Part shown: one piece after another, positions 37,801-49,800 of the stretch | How positions within the stretch are numbered: position 1 is the stretch's first letter | How the letters are laid out: each line of letters begins with the position of its first letter | DNA from: Anthonomus grandis grandis | Taxonomy: Eukaryota; Arthropoda; Insecta; Coleoptera; Curculionidae | Reading direction: 5' to 3' | DNA length: 64,000 nt | Assembly: GCF_022605725.1 (NCBI RefSeq) | Contig: NC_065551.1 | Coordinates: 19,344,001 to 19,408,000, forward strand | The notes under the pieces: model-generated | Database searches by the model: none | Told to the model about the DNA's origin: nothing | Seen by the model: only the letters and a program-made list of their open reading frames with translations | Translations under genes and position numbers: made by a program

Positions 37801-40800
37801 ATTGAATAAAATACTATTTCCCATAAGAGGATCTAGCTCCAAAATTATTTCGAGCATACAGTTTGTTGAGTTCCATCTAGTTCTAACACCTAAAATCAGT
37901 TTTAAAGTATTACTTTCCAGAACTCCTTTATTTTTTTGTGCTTTTCGAAGTTCATTACTTGCATGAATACTCCATTTGAACCAAAAAACAAGTGTCCAAA
38001 CTTTTTCAATATGTTCAACTAAGTTTTCAGTATTTTTAATGAAATGTCCACATACAAGGTTAACAGTATGAGCAAAACATGTTTACTTTTCCCCAAAAAA
38101 TCCTGGCATGCTTTTACCATGTTCGCCCCATTATCTGTAACAGCTACGATTTGATCGGAATTAATATTCCATTCTTGAAAATTTTAACTTTCTGGCTTCT
38201 AAAACTTCTTCTAATATATAAAACTTCTAATATATCGTTATATATTAACCAGCCACATTTCGACAGGCTCACACTATCAGTTCATTCAATTTTCCTAAAA
38301 TTATAGTGGTGCTTTGGTGGCACAAAAAGTTGCAAAGGGCCGCATGTTGCCAACCCCTAACCTAACGCCTACATTTTTATAGTTTTATTAATTTATATTA
38401 GGTGGGTAATCTAATAATTATTACAGAGTGTATTTAATAATGAATGTTGTATCAATTTATAGTTTTTTAATGCTTGTTTTTTATAATTGCTAACGATTAA
38501 GCGGAAAAGCTAATCTTTGCCCTTATTTAATATTTAGTACATTCATTGTATTTTTATATTATTAAAAGAATAAAAAAATTATTAATTCAAAACAAATATA
38601 AAATTTTAGCACTGATAAGCAGACACACATATGTGTTCCACATATATCTTTTGCTCTTTATTTCTCTCAAAATATAAATAATTAATAAAAAAATAGATAT
38701 TGCTTATATCTACAACAAATTAAACAGGCAAAAAAGAAACAGTAAAATCCATATTTTTCTTATACAAATAATATGCATAGTATATTGTACAAAGTTTATT
38801 ATTTTAAAACAAATAAATGTTTGTTATATATATTTGTTACATATTGTCTTATAATTATAACTTTCATTTAAAATTCTTTAATAAAACTTTGTGTGTTTTT
38901 TAATTTTTGTGACTTATTTAAAAGGCTTTTATTTTTAGAGGATTTAACAATTTACATCCAACATACAAAATATCAACATTTGACCCAACAATGAATTTTT
39001 GTTAATACATATTTGAATTAATAAAAGTCGATTTATATTATTATTTAGATTTCATAGTTCCTTCATTGCTTATATCATATGACTTTTTCAGGAATTCGAG
39101 GATATTATGTCAAGAAACAGGACTGTATCGTCATCGGCGATCGCGCGTGCTGTATCTGACGCAGCGGCCGGCGAATACGCGAGCGCCATCGAAACTTTGG
39201 TCACCGCCATTTCGCTGATTAAACAGTCAAAGGTTGCGAACGATGACAGATGCAAGATCTTGATCAGCTCATTACAGGACACCTTAAGGGGGGTAGAGGA
39301 CAAGAGTTACAGTTCTTCCCGTAGGGATCGGTCCAGGTCCAGGGACAGGGCGCACAGGAGAGGAAGACGCGACAGATCTTCGTCCAGGTATTTCAGAAAA
39401 CATGTTGAGTATATATGAATGTACATAGTACAGTCATATTATATAATACATGAAGAGTACATAGTACATGTCAATCTGGGTCATTGTTCGTGGTCTATGA
39501 GGCAAGTTTAAAAAAAATGTATAGCTCTCTCCCTTGTTGTTTTTTGTGAACTGAATTTTATTTATTAGTTGTACAAGAAAATGTATGGAACGGAAAATTA
39601 AGGTAATTAAATTCTTTACAATTTACCTTCTGAGAACAAGATGTACAATCAACTGGGACAAAGTTAGATAAGGGCAAACTCACCAAAACTTGTTTTTTTG
39701 CCATTCATGTATACATTATTTTTCTACGATTTACTGAGATATAATGCATTTATTTTCAAAATGTGCCCTTCTATCATATAGAACTCTCCTGAAAGCCTTG
39801 ACGCTAGTTTGCTGCATATCACGATGATACGCTAATCATAAAATTGACTTGAAAAAGTAACGTTTTAATTCACATCCGTTTAGTGACGGCAAACTTTTTG
39901 CTTTTTAGTTTTACAGGAAATAGAAACTAATACTGAAATAAATGCATATTCGTTTATATTAGATGAACAAAAGCTGTCAATTAAATTTGCCAAAGCTGTA
40001 GGTTGCTGAAGTTGACAGAAACAAATTTTATTGTCAGTTCTATTTCAAAAAACTACTTATTTTGGTAATTTTGATACCCTCTATTTCCCTGTTATAGAGT
40101 ACGTAAACTCAAAGAACATGCCAGTAGGTACACTACATTATAGGTATTTTATTTCCTATTTCAATAATAATGCGATACAGTACACTGGTTATTTCTGTGT
40201 TATATGGATCAATAGCCAGCCTAGATGCACGAGGCCTGTTCCATATATTGTTCTGTTAGCATTTCTAGTTTGGTCGCAAAATCAAATTGTTCCTCTTCTA
40301 CATTTTTGTTTTGAAGTTTTCCTTATAGATCCTCAACGACCGACAAAGAACAACGCCTGCATGGATTTTTTAACCTACAAACCCTTTTTTTGATGCGATT
40401 TTTTTGTTAAACAAAATCCGTTATTTCAGTTTTTTCCCTTCGTTTTGTCTTTCATGTCCGTTGTTTTCAAGTAGTCCGCTGTCACTGTAAGTTAAAAAAT
40501 CATAGACATTTTTTATTATAAGTTCATTTTTCATTTTTGCGTAATAGAATTACTTACTCATAAAGGGGAAGCGGGGGCAGATACCCGCACTACAATTTTT
40601 ACACTCAGAATCGATATTTACTAAATTAGCCAGCCTACCAAGATCACTATTTGCGTCAACCAACACTGTATCATCCTCAAAGTTATACTGCTCTAATAGA
40701 CCTGAAAATTTTAAGCTCAATACAAACAAAGCACATACGAGTAACCCCTGGAGCGACCCTCGAGGTAGTCCACAGTTATTTAGTCGGTCAGGCTTGTCTC

Positions 40801-43800
40801 ACTATTCATCTTTATACATACAGGGTGTCAATTTGAAAATTTCCAAAAACACGTCAGATTTATTTTTAAGGGGACACTCTTTAGGTTTGTTTGCAATCAA
40901 ATTGCAGCAGCCTCCTGGCGAGGGCGGACATAACCTCTAAAATCTTGAATGAAAAGGGGGGTTGAGTGATACCTCATTTTAAAGGCCTTTTAATTACGTT
41001 TTCAAAAATGCCACATAGTCGACCCTTATATTGAAAAGTTTACCAAAAATCAAGCAAACATGATAGATTTCCTCAACTAGTACTTGCGTGGTAATCACTT
41101 TAATAACGTTTGACAAATTAGTCAAAAAAACTCACAAAAGTCGAGCGTTGCGCGCTCCTAAGTATTTTTTAAAAAATGGTGTTTAATGTTGAGCAAAGAG
41201 CGGAAATTATTCTTATTTAAAAGAAAGAGAGAATCTTATTTTAAAGAAAAGGAAAGTCAAAGATGTGCAAGAAAACCGGCAGCATTGTTTAACGAAAGAT
41301 ATCCTAATAGTCAATTAAATCATAGATATGTTTTAAAATTAATTGCTGAGTTTATGGAAACTGGTTCGGTTGCAAACAAAAAAATTAAGTAAATTGTCGT
41401 GTTTTGGATGAAGTTGCACAACTGGACGTTTTAGGCATCTTTAATGCAGAGCCCTCTACATCACTTGTGTGTCACGCCAGGTAAGAATGTCTCAAATTCA
41501 AATATTTATTGGTATCAATACATAAAAAATGTGTATACACGTCTACAAATCAGATATAGCTAAAATAAAATAAAATTTATTTAAAATTCATTTTTATACA
41601 GTTTTCACATGATTCACAAAAGAGATCTATGATATGTTAAATATGCATACAAAATCACACTATATCTTACATCTAGACATTAATACAGATATTAGCACAC
41701 TAAGTCTAAGAAGTCACTTTGGAAGTAGTCCTCAATTGAATAAAAGGCCTTTGCCATTAAGTAAGCATTAACCTTTCGTTTGAGTTTTGTGAAGGTATGA
41801 GGTATCACTCGACTTTAGAGGTTCTGTCCGCCCCTGCCAAAGCCTTTAGCTTTAATTTGATTGTAAATTAACCTGAAAAATGTCTCCCTCAAAAATAAAT
41901 TTGACGTGTTTTTGGAAATTTTTAAATTTTATACAGGGGCAGAAATATAGAAGTTGGTTGACACCCTGTATAATGCTGCCAATCTTGCAAATATGGCTTT
42001 AAACACACCATGACTGACAACATAAAAAGTCTTATATAAATCGATAAAGACAGCTATAATTATAGCCATATTTTAGCGAGTAAGCGCCTTACTCGGTTGC
42101 CTTACGATATCTTAAGCGTTATGTCATCGTATAGTTGCGCTCGAATAACGTCATGTCTAACAGTTGTCAGAGTCTAAATATTAGTAAATATTAGCTATAC
42201 CTTATATCGGTATTGCATTCGTTTTGAAGACTGACCTAAACCATGAAAACACCCATTCATCTAAGTCTTCAAAACGTTTTTAATCTAAATCCGATCTCAT
42301 ACATTTTTAGGATCAGATCTAGATTGTAACAAAATACAAATTAATTTCGCCCTGAAAACATTTATAAAGAGCAGACATTTGCCCAAGAGGAAATACAATA
42401 AACAAAAAAGTTACTGGCGTAAACACAACCTCACTCATATTTTTTTCCACAGAAATAAACACAAACTAATCAAAAATCAATTTAAAAAAATATCCGTGCA
42501 ACCTCACCTTTACGTTCTTCACTGTATTTTTTGCAAATCTATTCGCTCTTCTAATAATTTATTCTTTTCTGCATTTTTATTTGGTTTGGATGTCTTAACT
42601 GTCTATACTAAACTAATAATAAGAAATATAATGCTTCTCAACTCTAAAAAAATATCAAAAAATTGATATCAATATTTATTATTTGTATAGCTTCCCTTTG
42701 ACTTTGACATATAGAGTTTATTAGCAATCTCGGGAGACCGCAAACAAACGCTTAAAGCGGCTTATACGGTGACGTCATGACTTGATCGCTAGAATGAGAT
42801 GTCTTAAAGACGCTTATAGCCGCTTACTCGCTAAAATATGGCTTATATGACCTTTGTCAAGATTACTTGATAAATTATTAAGGTCCGTAGGAACACATTT
42901 TTTCCTGAAACTTGCACAGGGATTCTAAAATCACTACTCGACACGATTACACGATATGACTGATTCTAAATAAAATTTTCAATCGTGAGTGTATTGCGGA
43001 TTGCCTAGTTTTTGACGATTCCTGAACGACACGCTCGAGTATATCGTCTACAAGAGACGATATGTTTTTCCTTATTTATTACGTAAGTAACTGTTTATGT
43101 ATCAAAACCTAAGTATTATTTGTATGTGTTGTTTATCATAGAATAATATATATTCCATCTGTCAAATATTAGGGAAAATTCCAAATATATTCCAGCAAAC
43201 TTAAAACAAATCGAATACTTGGAATCACCATTCTCGTTGCGACTGAATCACGGTCGAAGTCGTGATCGTATCGAGATCGAGTCGTGATTTTAGAATCCCT
43301 CTGCTGTACTGAAAGAAATCATGATTTATATACCATCGTGCAGAAAAAAAACTGGGACATTAAAATTTAGGTAGGGAATTGTCTCCTAGTCTATTATAGT
43401 AAATCGCATTCCTTGGGTATGGTATGTGTATTTACGCATTATGAATTTTCGGAGTCTTAATAATTACATATTTAAATAATAATATTGATACAAAACATTT
43501 TTATTTTTCTATATTTATTTTTATTTGGAACACATTTTATAAATAAACCAAAACTAACTAATACCTTTTTTGATAATATGGAGTAAAAAATTATACTTAG
43601 TAAGCGCACCGTCGTTATCAATTAAAGCTTGCAAACGTCGTGGCATACTTAAAATTAAGTTTCTGGTATATTCGTCGGTTATTTGGTCGCATGCATCATC
43701 TATCTTTAGGCGTAATTCATTTTTTATACATATATTTTGACATTTTACCCCAAACGTTTCCAATTGGGTTGATATCAGGGCTTTTCGAGGGCCACGGTAA

Positions 43801-46800
43801 AACTTGAATTCGTCTTTCGTCTAGATAGTTTTGAACTGTACGGGCTGTATGTATAGGAGCATTATCATGTTGGAAGATAAAATCTTGCTCATAGACTACA
43901 CCAACCGATGGCATCATACCATTGTTCAGGATATTGCAATATCCTAAGGCATTAAGCTTTTCTTGCACTATTTGATAAACGCCTGGTCCTCTAAAACTAA
44001 TCCAGGCCCAAACGTTTATACTAAAACGTCTACTTTGATTGGTCTTATGTGCATATATTTCATCACATCTGGTATTAGAAGACCTGTAAACGCGGATTTT
44101 GCCATTTTTTTGCACGATTGCACGATTGAAAGCTTTTTTCATTTGAAAATATTACCGTTTCCCATATGTTGTTTTGGTGTGCATATTGATGGGCAAATTC
44201 TAATCTTCTCTGTTTGTTTGCTTCAGACAAAAATATTTTATTTGTTGCACAGCAACTTTTAATTTCCGAATTTCTTATCCTACTACGAGCTGTATTAGCA
44301 GAACCAGGAAAATGCGTGTCTTCTTTCGCCTTTATTGCTGTTTCAAACGGATTGTTTCTTAGAAAGCCAACTAACTCTCTATCTTAAATGTCGTTTGAAA
44401 TTTTTGGTCGACCAGAACCTGGATTTCTTAAAATAGCTCCATATGCTGCAATTTTGCCTTAGCTAAGGAAACTGTATTTTTACTAATGCCCAATTCTTCT
44501 GCGATTCTTTTTATAGGAACTCTTCTTCTTCAGACGAGTGTATATTATTATAGATAATGCAGGCATTTTGAAAAAAGGGTTTTGTTGACGTGGCTGTCAC
44601 AAAATTAAATTAACTTTGACAACATCAAAATATATTATTCTAATAGACCAAGAGATTTAGGCGATCTTGCTGTCCCAGTTTTTTTTCGGTACGATAGTAC
44701 TTTGTTACAGAAGAGATTGATTACTCAAAAAAAAAATTGATTTAGTGTTTCTACTTCCTACACCTTATACAGATCTGTGTGACTTTTAATTTCATACCAA
44801 TAACTATCGTTATAACCAGGAAAAATGTTTTAGCTGTCATTCATGAGTCATAAACTGCAAACAACATCAAATCGATGTCACTCCTCATGTTATCTATGAT
44901 CGGCGACTCGACTAGTAATTTTACAACGTTAAAAAGTATTTATCTAAATTTTGTTTCAGATATCGTGAAAGAAGTAGGGAACGTGAACGTGACAGAGATC
45001 GGGAGAGGGAACGCGAAAGGGACCGATACTATTCAGACAGTTACAGGGAGAGAGATAGAGAAAGGGAGAGGTCCCGGAGCCGCGGCGAAAGAGAAAGAGT
45101 GGATAGGGAACGCGAACGGGATTATAGAGATCGCGAGACCGAGGAGTGAGTAAAAGTTATTAAATGTTTTATTTATTTCTTTCTAGAATACTTATTGTGC
45201 AACTTGGGTCTAACTTTGCCCGGTTAAGTTATAATAACTAGCTGCCGTGTATATTTAAACGGATTTTGTCACAAAAATCATCAATTACCTTGAATGATGT
45301 CTCACACGTGATTACCAAAAATTTCAAATACCTATATACGAAAATAACTATATAACTGGGTTTTTTATTACATTTTCGTTTGCTAAAATTCAGTTAATTA
45401 ATTAGAAATTTTCATGGATACTTAAAAAAGGGTATTCTTGAAATAAGCTACTTTTATAAACAAATAGTTTTGTTGATGATCTAAATAAATGCTGAAACTT
45501 TGGCCACGAACGAGCCATCTACGAAAATCGCTGCAAATATTCTTCAACTTTTATGTTTTTAATGTAACTGTTACTTGAATGTTTATATTATATTCATTGG
45601 TTTTTGTTTTTTCCACTCTACGGCTCTCTACTATTATACAGGGTATTCGGAAGGTAGGTGCAATCCTTGACGGAGATGATATTTGTTCTAACTCCGAACA
45701 TTTTAAGCCAAAGAGGTATAGGGCGAAATCCGGTTTTCAATTTTCATTGCTATATTTGCATTTTTTCCAATAAATACCCATATTTCGCCCTTAATCAGTA
45801 ATTCAGCTCAAGTTAGAATTGATATCTAAGTTTCAAAGTTTATTTTGTTTTGCCTAACGTTAATTTAATTAAATACCATGAATTCCAAGCTTCTGTGTTA
45901 ACTGAGAGAAAAAATAGAGACATTGAAACGTGAAAAATATATGTAGAGTTGAAATAAAATACTTTGATGTCTAAATAAAATTGCTTTCATCCTTCAAGCA
46001 TTTTTAAAAATACGCCTAGTTACTGCCTTATATTCCGGAAGAAAAATGAGGGCAATATATTTTGTAGTGGATTTGGGCGATCTGCGCATTATAAAAAGTT
46101 CTTATCGTTGATTGGCTAAAGCTTGAACGATCAATAATCCTTGTTTTGGGATTATGGACGATGGATATGACCAGCCAGTAGGATTTTCCACTTCTCCTGC
46201 GGATATTTGTGGTTCGGGAAAGTTCTTCTGTAGTGCATTAGTGGTTTAGAATGTATCTATTTATATCCTCGTCGAAAAATAATTCGAACATCTCGACAGG
46301 TGTCAACGTATTGAATGGTTCGTAATTTTGTTCTGGAAAACTGGCGGGATTGTCGACCGTTATCCAATTCAGGGACTCATAGGGATCCATTTTCTTCACT
46401 CGAGAGGTAGAGTTGTGGGATAAAACTTCCGCTGCTTTCCTGGGAAATATCCATCGTCTGAACTGCATCTTCTTCGATGTCGTCATCCTCCACCTTGTCT
46501 GCTTCTTCGCCATACATTTGCACCTCAACAATTGCTTCCAGCTGTTTTCTAGACAGATTGTCGATGAATCCTCCCCCATCCTCCTCGCCGTGTTGAATTG
46601 TGTGAATCTTCATCACTGAGGTTTCCCATATCTGGGGGCTCAACATAAATATTTCTAACGTCGACGTCGCGAGACAAGACACCTGAAAAGCTGACGAATC
46701 AGCTGTATATAGACGTAGAAATTATTTAGATTTAAAAAATTTAATTATTTATCCTATGAAAACAAATTAAATATTTAAATTGTTTATTTTATATCACATC

Positions 46801-49800
46801 TTCGATAGTTGATTCCAGTATGGGGTTCCTATGGTGAGATAGAATTTCAAGGAATTTAGGTACTTAGGTAGTAAAAAAATATTGTAGGTCTTATTTAACT
46901 ATTATCAGTTAACACCTACAGAAATCTTGTATATGAGTTTGAGACAGATATGTATAATAATATATAATAAGTAAAAATCAAAAATAATGAAATATTCATA
47001 ATCAATTTACTACTACTAAATACTATTTATCAGGAATTTAGCAACAAAGAACTTTATAATCCCAGACATCAGGCTTCAAAAGAGTATAACAAATTACCCA
47101 CAGGAATTAAACCATTTATGAAATTTCCAAAATTCAAAAATGTTATTTACATAGTTGTTTAGCTGAAAATTAATAGATGGAGAATATTAAAATGTTATGG
47201 ATGTATATTTTTTATTTTTTTTTTGTTGGGTATAGTATGATGGGTACAGGATAGGGTGTCCGGAAAGTCAACGACAATACTGAAGGGGCTGATGGAGTAA
47301 CTCATAAGCACCCAGAAAAATATAAAATGACCTTAGTAAAAAATCGATGATTTTCGAGATATTGGCACTTTAATGGAAGTCACCAAAATCCTAGTCTTGG
47401 ATCAGATTTTCGATTGTCACGCGTAAAAAATAGATATTTTTTAGTTTTTTTTTTAATGTTTGCAACACTGTATAGTCATTTTACTGATCAAAGACAAACA
47501 TTAAACTAAACATTCAAAACATTTAATAGGACATCTATTCTAAAAGAAGTATTACTTATTTTTATTTTTAATAACTTTGACCCCTCATACTGGACCAAAG
47601 TATGGCAACCTGGCTAATAGCTTATAAAGTTGGCTTATATAATCTACTTTCAAAATTATACAATTTATTAAAAAAAAAACGGTTACTGTTATTGTGATAG
47701 AGTGAAAGATAAATCTAATCTACTATATGAAAAAAAGAAAACAAATTCACAATTGTGTTATGTTCAAAAAATATTTTTATTTAACTAAGAAAAAAATTAA
47801 AAAATCCAATAATATAATGGAACTGTCTAACACCAACGCGAATGCATCGTGACCTGGCAGCGTTAAGATCTGGGACTGCGTCATTTATTCGCTGCCGTAA
47901 TTCAGCAATATTATTTATTGGTCTTGCATAAACTTTTTCTTTTATGCAACCCCAGTTAAAAAAATCGAGGAGGTTTAGGTCTGGAGACCTGGGAGGCCGT
48001 AAAATTGGACCAAGTTGGCCGATCCATCTGTTGGGGTAAGTTTGATTTAAATATCGAAGAACTTCAGGGTCATAATGTGCCGGGCAACCATCATTTTGGA
48101 GCCACAATATTCGGCGACTGGAAAAGGAACTTCTAAAAGAATTGGTAGATTGTTTTGACAAAAACCTAAATAAGCCTGCCAGTTCAAATTTTCTGGTAAT
48201 TCGAATGGGCCAATTAAACGTTCGTTCAGAATACCGGTCCACAAGTTTACTTTAAATCGGTACTGCGATCAGTACTTTCTTCCCGAATAGAGTGGGGATT
48301 TTCCAACCAATTGTGCATGTTCATAAAGCCAACCTTTTTGAATGTACTCTCATCCGACCACAGTATATTATCTAAAAAATTCGGATCCTCTTGATTTTTT
48401 TAAGTCTCGAGGCACTCTCTTTGCACCCGTTAACATGATGTGGGTGATATTGAAATCGCCTAGTGATGTCGTTTACTACCGATTTCGGTATCCCTGTTCT
48501 TTCGATTGCTCGTGCCGAATTTTCAATTTCTTCTAAAATTTGGTCAACATAATCAATAAGACGTCTTCCCTCTCGAACATGAGGAGCATAAGGCATCCTG
48601 CCTTGGAAATATCAGCGGTGAACATTAATAGATACACGATAATCAGGATATCAGGCCAAATTTGGATATCTTTGTTGATAAAGGCTAGATGCTGCTAGAG
48701 CATTTCCTCTGCATTCACCATAAATAAGATGCATGTTTGCATTGGCGGTATACGGCAAGGGCATAATAAATGAACTCAAAAAGAAAAGGTAACAGAAACG
48801 TTAGGATACAAGCAAAAAAGTACTTAGTTCACGGAATACGGTAAACAAACTAAATTCCAAAAACGTTTGTTGTTTATTACTATGGTAAGAAAACCTTTGC
48901 TCTTGATGTTTCAATTTTTAAGTTAAAGAAATACATTTTACATAACTTAAAAATTTGTTTAGGTTTATCTTTCATTCTATCCTAACAACAGTAATCCGTT
49001 TTTTAAAAGATATTGGGTAATTTTAAAAGTAGATTAAATGAGCTTACTTTATAAGGTATTAACCAGATTATAATTTTTTGGTCCAGTATGAGGGGTCAAA
49101 GTTGAGGTATTAGAAATAAAAATAAGTAATACTACATTTTAGAATAGATGTCCTATTATGTTTTTACTGTTTAGTTTAACGTTTGTCTTTGATCAGTAAA
49201 ATGGCAATTCACTGTCACAAAGCTATAAAAAATATCTATTTTTAAGGTGCGACTATCGAAAATCTGATCTAAGAGTAGGATTTTGGTGATTTCCACTAAA
49301 GCGCCAATATCTCGAAAAATATCGATTTTTTACGAAGGTCATTTTATGTTTTTCTGGGTGCTTATGAGTTGCTCCATCAGCCCCTTCCACACCCTGTATA
49401 CAGGGTGTCCCGGTTCATGTGGGAAATCTCTCGGATCCAGGTAGAACATCGAAAAATAATACCGAACGTTCCTATAAAAAAATTCCTACAGGCCTTCTTT
49501 AAGAAGATACAGCCTCCTAAAGGACGCTGCTGGAAATTGGTTGTTCATAAATTACTTTTAAACTACCAGGTAGAATTTAATAAAAACTTTTAGGTGATGA
49601 ACACTAGTAGGGACCTCTTAAAATGACATCCTTAAAATACATTTACCTTGTTTACTTTACCAGGGGCGGACTCGGTTGTACACTTTAATGCGTATATTTT
49701 TAACACCCTGTATGTTAAAGTCTAAAAAAAATAAATTTGGATACCTTGAACCCTAGGCTAAAAAAAAGGTACTCTTATTCATTATCGATAAAATGAACCG

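Noticed and set aside
40031..40393. 120-codon frame in CPSF6 intron 6
   Set aside because: No motif, AT-driven composition, no splice context.
42379..42666. 95-codon frame as a transposase of the 42-kb TIR element
   Set aside because: No catalytic or DNA-binding motif recognisable; reported only as an internal frame.
45147..45149. TGA as the CPSF6 stop codon
   Set aside because: GTGAGT donor at 45146 and exact phase fit to the RE-rich exon at 52289 argue for splicing; kept only as a possible isoform.
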